From Actinomadura macra NBRC 14102 (lineage in GTDB: Bacteria > Actinomycetota > Actinomycetes > Streptosporangiales > Streptosporangiaceae): a stretch of 64,000 nt of DNA. Below the pieces are notes generated by a model that was given only the letters and a program-made list of their open reading frames with translations, was not told the DNA's origin and did not search any database. Position numbers and translations under genes: made by a program. The stretch spans positions 1 through 64,000 of the forward strand of contig NZ_BCQT01000025.1 in NCBI RefSeq assembly GCF_001552215.1. The letters run 5' to 3'. This document shows, piece by piece, positions 1 through 7,120 of this stretch (position 1 is its first letter; every line of letters starts with the position of its first letter).

Positions 1-497
1 CCACCGCCGTCGCGGTGGCCGCCGTCGTCGTGGCGGCGGCCCTGGCCGGGCGTTCCGGCGGGGCGCCGGAGCCCCGGCCCGCCGCACCGGCCGGGTACTT
101 CGATCCGCAGCGGCGCGCCTTCACCGTGGGATCGGCGGGCGGGTTCGCACCGGAGTCCTACCGGCCCGGACGTGACGTCCAGCGCATCATGCTGCGGGTG
201 GAACACCCCGGCGGGGCGCTGCGCGCGGATGGGGTCGTGGAGATGTATCCGGCCGGAGCGCTACCGCCTGGAAGCGGCGGGCGTACCCCGGCGGGACGGC
301 CCGCGCCGGACGTCCACGGGCACCGCGCGTACGTGCTCGCCACGCCGGTGCTGCGGGCCGGGGCGGTGGAGCTGGCCTGGGAGTGGAGGCCCGGGGCATG
401 GGGCTTTGTGTCCCTGAGGGGGCCAGGCGCCAACGAGACGCGGGCGCAGCGGGTCGCCCAGAGCGTGCTGCCGATGGGCGGTCAGGCGGGACCGTAG
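1..497 (+). CDS. Unrecognised protein, C-terminal part (5' end outside window)
   Basis: The frame is open from the first bases of the window to a TAG at 495-497, so the true start lies upstream. The visible part begins with a hydrophobic Ala/Val run that reads like the end of a signal or membrane anchor. It is followed by about 130 Gly/Pro/Arg-rich residues with a few aromatic strands, such as 'AYVLATPVLRAG' and 'VELAWEWRPGAWGFVSLRG'. This suggests an extracytoplasmic beta-rich domain behind an N-terminal anchor. I do not recognise the family. The 3' end overlaps the convergent TetR gene by 16 bases. An internal GTG at 15 could be a start only if the gene is very short. Confidence 0.55.
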   Translation, partial: TAVAVAAVVVAAALAGRSGGAPEPRPAAPAGYFDPQRRAFTVGSAGGFAPESYRPGRDVQRIMLRVEHPGGALRADGVVEMYPAGALPPGSGGRTPAGRPAPDVHGHRAYVLATPVLRAGAVELAWEWRPGAWGFVSLRGPGANETRAQRVAQSVLPMGGQAGP

Positions 498-1138
498 GAG
501 TCCTCAGGACCCGGAGGTGCGACGGGGATACCGGACGCGGCCGCCGGCAGTCCGCCGAGGATGAGGTCGGCCAGGCCGTCCACCACGGCCGCCCTCGGGA
601 CCTCGCCGTCGTGGTCGAGCCACCAGTCGCCGGCGGTCTGCACCATGCCGACGATCGCGTGGCCCCACACATAGGCGCGGGTCCGGTCGGTCAGCTCACC
701 CTCGGCGATCATCACCTCCGCCAGTTCTCGGCTCACCCCGCGGATCATCGTGCTCATCGCGCTGCGTGTGGCGGCGTCCTCCGCGCTGGCCCGATGCATG
801 AGGAAGCGATAGAGGTGAGGGTTCGCCGAGATCGTCGCCAGGTAGGTGTCGATCGTGGAGCGGGTGCGCGAGCGGATCGGGACGTCCTGGGAGAACTCGG
901 CCCTAATACCCTCGATCAGCTTGCGCGTGTGCCGTTCGGCCAACGCCTGGTACAGCCCGCTCTTGTCGCCGAAATGCCGGTACAGGATCGGCTTGCTGAT
1001 CCCCGCCTCCGCGGCGATGGCGGCCATCGACGTACCTGGCCCCTCCCGCTGGATGACCCGGTCGGCGGCCTCCAGCAGGGCGCGGCGCCGGGCGGGATCG
1101 CGCCGCGATCCCGCCCCCGCCTCCGCGTCGGTCATCAT
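482..1138 (-). CDS. TetR/AcrR-family transcriptional regulator
   Basis: The predicted 218-residue protein has an N-terminal TetR DNA-binding domain at about residues 18-65, with the pattern 'TSMAAIAAEAGISKPILYRHF' split across helix 2, the turn and the recognition helix. A helical C-terminal ligand-binding domain follows. The length is normal for the family. TetR proteins usually repress neighbouring genes and release DNA on ligand binding. Next to it is a relic of an acyl-CoA dehydrogenase gene, and such regulator/dehydrogenase neighbours are common in actinobacteria, so an acyl-CoA ligand is a reasonable but unproven guess. An imperfect palindrome 24 bases upstream of the start could be an autoregulatory operator. 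Confidence 0.9.
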   Translation of the reverse strand: MMTDAEAGAGSRRDPARRRALLEAADRVIQREGPGTSMAAIAAEAGISKPILYRHFGDKSGLYQALAERHTRKLIEGIRAEFSQDVPIRSRTRSTIDTYLATISANPHLYRFLMHRASAEDAATRSAMSTMIRGVSRELAEVMIAEGELTDRTRAYVWGHAIVGMVQTAGDWWLDHDGEVPRAAVVDGLADLILGGLPAAASGIPVAPPGPEDSYGPA

Positions 1139-1161
1139 GATCCAGAACCTATCTTGGGGGT

Positions 1162-1174
1162 GTTACCCGGTGAC
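1162..1174. promoter_or_regulatory. Candidate TetR operator (imperfect palindrome)
   Basis: GTTACCCGGTGAC is palindromic at 5 of 6 paired positions around a central C. It lies just upstream of the TetR start codon at 1138, where an autoregulatory operator would be expected. The identification is by position and symmetry only. Confidence 0.35.
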
Positions 1175-1215
1175 AAGACCGCAGCGGTGGCCTATCGGCC
1201 GTGTCCCCGCCCCGG

Positions 1216-1272
1216 CTAACGGACGGGCAATCCCATGACGGTGCGGCCGATGACCAGCCGCTGGGTCTCGCT
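1216..1272 (-). pseudogene. Remnant of a second acyl-CoA dehydrogenase gene (last 18 codons and stop)
   Basis: Read on the minus strand, this stretch encodes SETQRLVIGRTVMGLPVR followed by TAG. The intact dehydrogenase at 3057-4286 ends in SEIQRLVIGRTVTGLPVR. The DNA matches 3057-3113 at 52 of 57 positions and has the same orientation. Of the five differences, three are synonymous and two change a residue (T to M, I to T). This fits a once-coding paralogue rather than a recent duplication. Upstream of SETQR the similarity is lost, and the FEGTS segment that carries the catalytic glutamate in this family is absent. The fragment is therefore dead. Confidence 0.8.
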
Positions 1273-1328
1273 CACAACAACCTCACCTTCTGCGCTCGTG
1301 GCGCACTTGAAAGGCAAGCTCAGCGCGG

Positions 1329-1625
1329 CTACCAGACGATGGGTCCGCTTTGGGGGAGCTTGGATCCGGCGACGACTACGTAGGGAACGGTGAGAGGGGT
1401 GTTGTACGGGCTGGCCATAGGCTTAGCCAAGCCGTTCTGACTGGGGCCGGCCTGCATGAAGTCCGGCTTGATGAAGCCGTTCTGCACGGGGTCGGCGACT
1501 TCCTTGGTCGCCGGGGAATGCCTGGCGGCCAGCATGAGCGCGGCGGCCAGCAGCACCCCCAGCAGCAGGAATAGAGGGAGAGACTGACGGACGAGAGATT
1601 TCCGCATGAGTACCCAACTTCGCAT
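1329..1625 (-). CDS. Small single-pass membrane protein, unrecognised
   Basis: With the start at 1625 (ATG preceded by GAGGAA at eight bases), the product is 98 residues. It begins MRSWVLMRKSLVRQ, then has one strongly hydrophobic segment at about residues 15-35 (LFLLLGVLLAAALMLAA). A roughly 60-residue polar tail rich in Pro, Asn, Gly and Gln follows, predicted outside the cell. I know no family for it. An alternative start is the internal ATG at 1607. It lies between the dead dehydrogenase fragment and another unrecognised membrane gene on the same strand, in a stretch that interrupts metabolic genes. Confidence 0.5.
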   Translation of the reverse strand: MRSWVLMRKSLVRQSLPLFLLLGVLLAAALMLAARHSPATKEVADPVQNGFIKPDFMQAGPSQNGLAKPMASPYNTPLTVPYVVVAGSKLPQSGPIVW

Positions 1626-2086
1626 CGGATCGACTTCCTCGACAACCGGCATTCGTCGCCCAACGCCGAGCGGATGGGATGTTTCCTACAAGAGGTGGCA
1701 TCCGATTGCTTCTGCAGCCCGACCCACCACGTCCGGCCACACACTGGGCACCGAGCCGACACGCGCCGCGCCCGAACCTCCTGGCCGGTTCCTGCCGGCG
1801 TCCGGCCCGCCTGGCCTGTTACGGACAACCGCCAGGCAAGGTCCTGGATGAACCCGACGAGCCGGGCGAGGCCGCGACACGGACGCCAACGCCACTGCGG
1901 GCAGCTCGTTGCCTCCTACTGGGCCAGCCCCGCCCCGGACGCCGCTCGGCATCGGTGGTGCCCGAACTCAAACGACTCGGCGCGGCTCACCTTCGCCCCG
2001 GATCTGTCGTGAACGCGGGTCCGCACGGGCCTCTCCCCGGTCGTCAGGCTCCGGGGCACGCCGTCGCGCCGTGCGACGGTCGCGGA
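1626..2086. other. Non-coding or decayed stretch
   Basis: I see no convincing gene in these 460 bases. Minus-strand frames here are short. One contains a CPVCGRTWW-like pair of cysteines at about 1700-1750 but lacks a plausible start, ribosome site or continuation, so it may be debris of an older gene. The stretch also holds the upstream region of the small membrane gene that starts at 1625. Confidence 0.4.
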
Positions 2087-2746
2087 TCAGCGCGCGTCGT
2101 CGCCTTGCTCACAGCCGGCGGCGCAGCCGTTGTAGATGTTCCACACGAGTGCCATGAACGCCAGATAAGCCGCGATGGCGCCGAGCATGCACAACACCAT
2201 GAGGGGCGGTATCCAGCCGAGCCAGACGCAGCCGGCCAAGCCGACGATGAACATGGCTGTGGCTGCTGCCATGAACGTGATGAGCAGGGCCAGGCAGATC
2301 GCCTGACAGGTCTGGGGCGATTCCTCTCCCGCGCCGGCAGATCCGGCGGACAATAGACGCTCCACCGCACTGATCAGCACGGGATCACGCTTGACAGCGT
2401 CGGTCAGCGTGTCGATCTGCGTTCGCTCGTTCATGGAACGCAGCTCAGGGAACGCGGTGACGAACTGTTGGGCCGCATCCCGCACGCGCAGCGTCAACGC
2501 CCGGGCCTCGGCCTGCGTGATTCCGGCCAGCGCGCCGAGATCTCCGAACTGCGCCTCGCGGTTCGCCTCGCTGTTCCTGCGAGCATCCGCGCGCAGCGCG
2601 TTGGCCTTGTCCACGTACCCACGGCGCCGCTCATCGTCCAGGTCCTTGACGACGGCCGCCTGGCCGGAGAACAGCTCCATCGCGGCCGCCACCACCTGCT
2701 GAAACGCCGGATTCTGCGCCATCCGATGTGCGATGTCCTCAGTCAC
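2087..2746 (-). CDS. Unrecognised protein with helical N-terminus and Cys-rich C-terminal membrane hairpin
   Basis: I chose the GTG at 2746 because GGAGGA lies four bases upstream. The frame extends 34 codons further without support. The product is 219 residues. Residues 1-125 are charged and helical, with many Arg, Glu and Asp residues. A spacer containing 'SAGSAGAGEESPQTCQAIC' leads into two hydrophobic helices (about 150-172 and 178-202), and the protein ends NGCAAGCEQGDDAR. Cysteines sit on both sides of the helical hairpin and within it. I recognise no family; the layout recalls small Cys-containing membrane or bacteriocin-like tails, but that is only a resemblance. It stands alone, with no partner gene on the same strand nearer than 1625. 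Confidence 0.6.
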   Translation of the reverse strand: MTEDIAHRMAQNPAFQQVVAAAMELFSGQAAVVKDLDDERRRGYVDKANALRADARRNSEANREAQFGDLGALAGITQAEARALTLRVRDAAQQFVTAFPELRSMNERTQIDTLTDAVKRDPVLISAVERLLSAGSAGAGEESPQTCQAICLALLITFMAAATAMFIVGLAGCVWLGWIPPLMVLCMLGAIAAYLAFMALVWNIYNGCAAGCEQGDDAR

Positions 2747-3056
2747 GGCTCCTCCATCGATCGACCGAAGATCACGCCCTCCAGAAAGGCGGGGTCGTGA
2801 CCTGTGACCTGCATTGTGGTTCGGATGCGAAGTCACGGAAATCCCCAACCCGAGCCGAGCCCATCAGCAGCACTGATCGCCACCCAGAAGCGGGGTTGAT
2901 GCTGGACTGGAACGGAAATCGCCGTTAGCCACGGCCGTGTGAGCGTCGGCGTTAACGATCCGCCGCTTTCGTAGGATCACGACCGGGGCGTTGGCGAGGG
3001 CGCGTCGCTGTCCGGTGAGAGTCGTTGAGCAGCTGATTGTTCGTGCAGGTCCGCCA
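2747..3056. other. Intergenic stretch without a recognisable gene
   Basis: These 310 bases lie between the start of the gene ending at 2087 and the 3' end of the acyl-CoA dehydrogenase. No frame here has a ribosome site with coding-like residues. It would contain the promoter of the minus-strand gene that starts at 2746. It is somewhat less GC-rich than the flanking genes. Confidence 0.4.
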
Positions 3057-4286
3057 CTACCGGACGGGCAACCCCGTGACGGTACGGCCGATGACCAGCC
3101 GCTGGATCTCGCTGGTCCCCTCGAAGATCGTGAAGATCTTGGAGTCACGGTGCATCCGCTCCACCGGATACTCGCGGGTATAGCCGTTACCGCCGAGGAT
3201 CTGGATGGCCTCCTCGGTGACGTACACCGCCATCTCGCTGGCCATCAGCTTGGCCATCGAGCCCTCAGCATTGTCGAAGTCCTTGCCGGTGCGCGCCATC
3301 CACGCGGCCCGCCACACCATCAGCCGCGCGGCGTCCAGCCGGCACTTCATGTCGGCCAGCTTGAACGCGATGGCCTGGAAGTCGCCGATCTTCCTGCCGA
3401 ACTGCTCGCGCTCCCGCGCGTATCCCAGGGCGTAGTCGTAGGCGGCGCGGCCGATGCCGAGGGCCATCGCGCCGACGGACGGCCGCGTCGTCTCGAACGT
3501 CTTCATCGCGGCCTGGCCCTTGGAGCTCTTGCCCTCGCGCGCCCGCGCGATGCGCTCGTCGAACCTCTCCTTGCCGCCGACGACCAGGCGGGACGGCACC
3601 CGCACGTCCTCCAGGATCACTTCGGCGGTGTGCGAGGCGCGGATGCCGTGCTTCTTGAACTTCTGGCCCTGCGTCAGCCCGGGGGTGTTCGGCGGCACGA
3701 TGAAGCTGGCCTGGCCCCGGCTACCGAGGTCGGGGTGGACGGAGGCCACGACGACGTGCACGTCGGCGATGCCGCCGTTGGTCGCCCAGGTCTTGGTGCC
3801 GTTCAGCACCCACTCGTCCTTGGCCTCGTCGAAGACCGCGCGGGCCCGGATCGAGCCCACATCGCTGCCCGCGTCGGGCTCGGAGGCGCAGAACGCGCCG
3901 AGCTTGACGTCGTCGGCGGATCCGAACATCTGCGGCACCCACTCGCTGATCTGCTCGGGCGTGCCGACCGCGGCCACGGACGCGGCGGCGAGGCCGGTGC
4001 CCACGATCGACAGGGCGATGCCGGCGTCGCCCCAGAACAGTTCTTCGAAGGCGACCGGGATGCCGAGGCCGGTCGGCTCCAGCCACTGGGTGGCGAAGAA
4101 GTCGAGGGAGTAGAGGCCGACCTTGGACGCCTCCTGGATCAGCGGCCAGGGGGTCTCCTCCCGCTCGTCCCACTCCTGCGCCGCGGGACGGATGACGTCC
4201 CGGGCGAACTCGTGGACCCACTCCCGGACCTCGTGCACGTCCTCGCTGGGCTCCAGCGAGAACGGCGCCGGCTCCGCGCTCGTCAT
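3057..4286 (-). CDS. Acyl-CoA dehydrogenase
   Basis: This predicted 409-residue flavoenzyme would oxidise an acyl-CoA to the trans-2-enoyl-CoA and pass electrons to ETF, the first step of beta-oxidation. The full fold is present: an N-terminal helical domain, a middle beta domain with 'GAFCASEPDAGSD' and 'LNGTKTWATNGGIAD', and a C-terminal helical domain with 'REQFGRKIGDFQAI', 'ILGGNGYTREYPVERMHRD' and the catalytic region FEGTSEIQRLVIGR. The glutamate of FEGTS is the usual catalytic base. ATG at 4286 is preferred, with GAGGG ten bases upstream; a TTG two codons earlier is possible. The last 57 bases are repeated at 1216-1272. The chain-length preference cannot be read from the sequence. Confidence 0.95.
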   Translation of the reverse strand: MTSAEPAPFSLEPSEDVHEVREWVHEFARDVIRPAAQEWDEREETPWPLIQEASKVGLYSLDFFATQWLEPTGLGIPVAFEELFWGDAGIALSIVGTGLAAASVAAVGTPEQISEWVPQMFGSADDVKLGAFCASEPDAGSDVGSIRARAVFDEAKDEWVLNGTKTWATNGGIADVHVVVASVHPDLGSRGQASFIVPPNTPGLTQGQKFKKHGIRASHTAEVILEDVRVPSRLVVGGKERFDERIARAREGKSSKGQAAMKTFETTRPSVGAMALGIGRAAYDYALGYAREREQFGRKIGDFQAIAFKLADMKCRLDAARLMVWRAAWMARTGKDFDNAEGSMAKLMASEMAVYVTEEAIQILGGNGYTREYPVERMHRDSKIFTIFEGTSEIQRLVIGRTVTGLPVR

Positions 4287-4415
4287 GACCAATTGACCCT
4301 CTTTCCAATACGACTGTTACCAACGGTAGCAGCGCGGGGTGCCGCCGCGCGTGACACCGTGGCCGGAGTCACAGCGGGCGCGGTGCTGGAGTCACTGCGG
4401 GCGAGGGGCGGCTGG

Positions 4416-5399
4416 TCAGCCGCGGCCGGACGTGAACGACCGCGCGGCGGCGTACCCGGGCACCTCGATCATCGGCGGGCGCTCGCCCACCGCGACGTCG
4501 CTGGTGCGCGCGTCGTGCCCGTCCGGGGCGCGGCGGAACTGGGTGAGGGCCGTGGCCGGCGCGCCGAGCGGGACCATCCGTCCGTGCCGCTCCAGCCGAG
4601 ACCAGGCGGTGAGCATGATCTGGCCGGACATCTCCCCGAGCGCCTCGGTGGACTGGTGCGAGTGGACGCGGCGGCCGAGGTCGACCTGGGCGATGGCGTC
4701 GAGTCCGGAGTCCTGGAAGACGTCCAGCAGCAGGCCGAGCTCCACGCCGTAGCCGGTCACGAACGGCAGGCGCTCCAGCAGCGCGCGGCGCCCCGCGTAC
4801 TCCCCTCCGAGCGGCTGCATCACGCCGGCGAGCAGCGGCCAGTGCAGGTTGATCAGCGGGCGCGCGACCAGCTCGGTCACCCGGCCACCGCCGCCCTCCA
4901 CGCGCCGCCCGCCCTCGACCAGCGGACGGTCGTAGCATCCCTTCACGTAGCCGATGGAGGGATCGGCGAGCAGCGGCCCGAGCAACCCCGTGACATAGGA
5001 CGAGGTGAACCCGCGCAGGTCCGCGTCCACGAACACCACGAGGTCACCGCACGTCGCGGCCAGCGACTTCCACAGCGCCTCGCCCTTGCCCGACATCCGC
5101 CCGTGCTCGGGCAGGACGGCGTCCTGGGCGACCACCTCCGCCCCGGCGGCCGCGGCCACGTCGGCGGTCCGGTCGGTGGAGCGGGAGTCGACCACGACGA
5201 TCTCGTCCACCAGCGGGATCCGCTCGACGAGGTCGGTGCGGATGGACGCCACGATGGCGCCCACCGTCGCCTCCTCGTCGCGTGCGGGGAGCACGACGCT
5301 GATCCTCGCGGCCCCCTTCGCGGCCAGCAGGGCGCGCGGCGGCCAGTCGCCCGCCGCGCTCGTACGGCGACGCAACCACGAAGCGACCTCAGGCAGCAC
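4416..5399 (-). CDS. gpgS: Glucosyl-3-phosphoglycerate synthase-like GT81 glycosyltransferase
   Basis: GpgS transfers glucose from a nucleotide sugar to 3-phosphoglycerate, the first step towards glucosylglycerate and, in mycobacteria, methylglucose lipopolysaccharides. The 327-residue protein has the retaining GT-A features: LPARDEEATVG near residue 37, DSRSTDRT near 71, and the metal-binding DAD at 125-127 inside VVFVDADLRG. It also has VKGCYDRP and the His-rich 'RVHSHQSTEALGEMS' region typical of this group. GTG at 5399 was chosen because AAGGAG lies five bases upstream; the frame extends 25 codons further without support. No phosphatase (GpgP) gene is adjacent, so the pathway partner is elsewhere or missing. 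Confidence 0.8.
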   Translation of the reverse strand: MLPEVASWLRRRTSAAGDWPPRALLAAKGAARISVVLPARDEEATVGAIVASIRTDLVERIPLVDEIVVVDSRSTDRTADVAAAAGAEVVAQDAVLPEHGRMSGKGEALWKSLAATCGDLVVFVDADLRGFTSSYVTGLLGPLLADPSIGYVKGCYDRPLVEGGRRVEGGGGRVTELVARPLINLHWPLLAGVMQPLGGEYAGRRALLERLPFVTGYGVELGLLLDVFQDSGLDAIAQVDLGRRVHSHQSTEALGEMSGQIMLTAWSRLERHGRMVPLGAPATALTQFRRAPDGHDARTSDVAVGERPPMIEVPGYAAARSFTSGRG

Positions 5400-5535
5400 G
5401 CGCTCTCCTTCCCCTGCGGACCGTCCCCGACCGAGCGTCCTCTTACCAGGAAACGCCAGATCCCCCCAGATCATTCACCCTTGGCGCGATAAGGATCAGC
5501 CATCCCAGAGAGTTAACAGCGCCACAACATGCCGG

Positions 5536-6972
5536 TCATTCGGCGGCGTGCTTGTCCAGGAACTCGTAGACGTCGGCGTCGTCCACGCCGGGGAACGCCC
5601 CGGGTGGCAGGACGGACAGGACGTGCGAATGGGCGCGGGCGGACGGCCAGGCCATCCCCTCCCAGCGGTCGGACAGCGCCTTGGGCGGGCGCTGGCAGCA
5701 GTCGCCGTCCGGGCAGGCCGACTTGACCCGCCGAGTCGTCTCCCGGCCGCGGAACCAGCGCGAGTCCTCGAACCGGACCCCGAGCGTGATCGCGAAGTCG
5801 CGCTCGTGGCTCGGGTCGACGTGCGAGAGGCACCAGTACGTGCCGTTCGGGGTGTCGGTGTACTGGTAGTAGACGGAAAAGCGGTCCTCGGCGGTGAAGA
5901 CGTGCCGCCCGGCCCACGCGCGGCACATCCGCTGGCCCTCGATCGCGCCGTCCTCGTCCTGCGGGAAGGCGAGCCCGTCGTTGGCGTACGCCTTGTAGAT
6001 CGTGCCGTTCTCGTCGTTCTTGGTGAAGTGCAGCTGAAGGTCGAGGTGGTGGGTCGCGACGTTGGTGAACCGGTGCGCGGCCATCTCGTAGGAGACCGAG
6101 AAGACGTCGGCGAGGTCCTCCACCGACAGGTCCCGCGCGGTCTTGGCCTCCTGCAGGAACGGGACGACGCTGCGCTCGGGCATCAGGATCGCGGCGCCGA
6201 AGTAGTTCGCCTCGACGCGCTGGCGCAGGAAGTCGGCGAAGTCGCGGGGCTGGTCGTGGTCCAGCGCGATGTGGCCGAGGGTCTGCAGCAGGATCGTCCG
6301 GGGCGTGTGCATCCCGAGCTGCTCGCGCTCCAGGTAGATCCGCCGGTTGCGCAGGTCGGTGACGGACCGGACGGAGCGCGGCAGGTCCTGTACGTACTGC
6401 AGGCTGAAACCGAAGTGGCCGACCAGCGTCATCAGGAGCCCCTGCGACACCGCGCCGCGCCGGTAGCCGACCGCGTCGAGCGTCTGCGCCGCGATGCGCT
6501 CGATCCCGGCGAAGTGGTTGCCGCGTTCGTGCATCTGACGCCGCAGCTCGGCGTTGGCCTTGCGCGCCTCCTCCGGGCTCGCGGTGGGCTTGGTGCGGCT
6601 GCGCTTCAGCTCCCCGTACAGGGCGAGGATGTGCTCGATCACCTCGTTCGGCATCCGCTTGCCGACCTTGAGGTGCGACAGCCCGAGCGTGCGGTACAGC
6701 GGGTCGCGCTGCGCCTCCTCCAGCGCGATCTCCAGCTGCGCTCGGCGGCTCGGCGGCTGGCGGCGCAGCAGTTCCTCCACCGGGCACTCCAGCGCGGCGG
6801 CGAGGGCCTGCAGCAGCGACAGCTTGGGCTCGCGCCGGCCGTTCTCCAGAAGGGAGAGCTGCGACGGGGCACGGCCGACGCGCTCACCGAGGTCCGACAG
6901 CGTCATGCCGCGACCGCGCCGCAGATGGCGAAGCCGCTGCCCGAAGGTGACGAGATCTACATCACTCGTCAA
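5536..6972 (-). CDS. RamB/ScfR-type XRE regulator with IrrE-like domain
   Basis: This protein is about 478 residues long. An XRE helix-turn-helix lies near residues 10-65 (DLGERVGRAPSQLSLLENGR). A middle IrrE/ImmA-like domain contains LGHIALDHDQ and EANYFGAAILMPE, and a C-terminal DUF2083-like domain contains a Cys cluster (CPDGDCC). In Corynebacterium and Mycobacterium, RamB controls isocitrate lyase and acetate or propionate genes. Divergence from aceA supports the same role here. The zinc signature HExxH reads HIALDH, so peptidase activity is unlikely and the domain is probably a sensor. The start is uncertain: TTG at 6972 gives the family length, while GTG at 7005 and ATG at 7056 would extend the protein into the likely operator region. 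Confidence 0.85.
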   Translation of the reverse strand: MTSDVDLVTFGQRLRHLRRGRGMTLSDLGERVGRAPSQLSLLENGRREPKLSLLQALAAALECPVEELLRRQPPSRRAQLEIALEEAQRDPLYRTLGLSHLKVGKRMPNEVIEHILALYGELKRSRTKPTASPEEARKANAELRRQMHERGNHFAGIERIAAQTLDAVGYRRGAVSQGLLMTLVGHFGFSLQYVQDLPRSVRSVTDLRNRRIYLEREQLGMHTPRTILLQTLGHIALDHDQPRDFADFLRQRVEANYFGAAILMPERSVVPFLQEAKTARDLSVEDLADVFSVSYEMAAHRFTNVATHHLDLQLHFTKNDENGTIYKAYANDGLAFPQDEDGAIEGQRMCRAWAGRHVFTAEDRFSVYYQYTDTPNGTYWCLSHVDPSHERDFAITLGVRFEDSRWFRGRETTRRVKSACPDGDCCQRPPKALSDRWEGMAWPSARAHSHVLSVLPPGAFPGVDDADVYEFLDKHAAE

Positions 6973-7017
6973 GTTGAGGGGTTCTTCTGGCCGCAAGGTC
7001 GTCACCGCTTCATGATA

Positions 7018-7030
7018 GCGGAAATTTCGC
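7018..7030. promoter_or_regulatory. Candidate operator between ramB-like gene and aceA
   Basis: GCGGAAATTTCGC has a central AAATTT palindrome with GCG and CGC ends and one extra G. It lies about 90 bases before aceA, in the only AT-rich part of the divergent region. Known RamB sites contain TTTGC-type half-sites, which this resembles loosely. It would fall inside the regulator gene if the ATG at 7056 were used, which is one reason to prefer a downstream start. Confidence 0.35.
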
Positions 7031-7120
7031 AGTTCTTCTGCTACCGGTGCGTTCATCAGCGGCACGCGATCTGGGCATAGTCGACGCAAGCACCCAGGGG
7101 ACGACACGGAAGGGCAGAAG

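Noticed and set aside
1376..1828. Minus-strand frame with CPVCGRTWW that could be a zinc-ribbon protein
   Set aside because: It overlaps the better supported small membrane gene in another frame, has no ribosome site or plausible start, and the cysteines are not followed by a second pair at ribbon spacing. It may be debris.
2991..5492. 833-codon plus-strand frame
   Set aside because: Antisense to the acyl-CoA dehydrogenase and GpgS-like genes; no family features and low-complexity antisense composition.
5005..7080. 691-codon plus-strand frame
   Set aside because: Antisense to the GpgS-like and RamB-like genes; explained by stop-codon scarcity in high-GC DNA.
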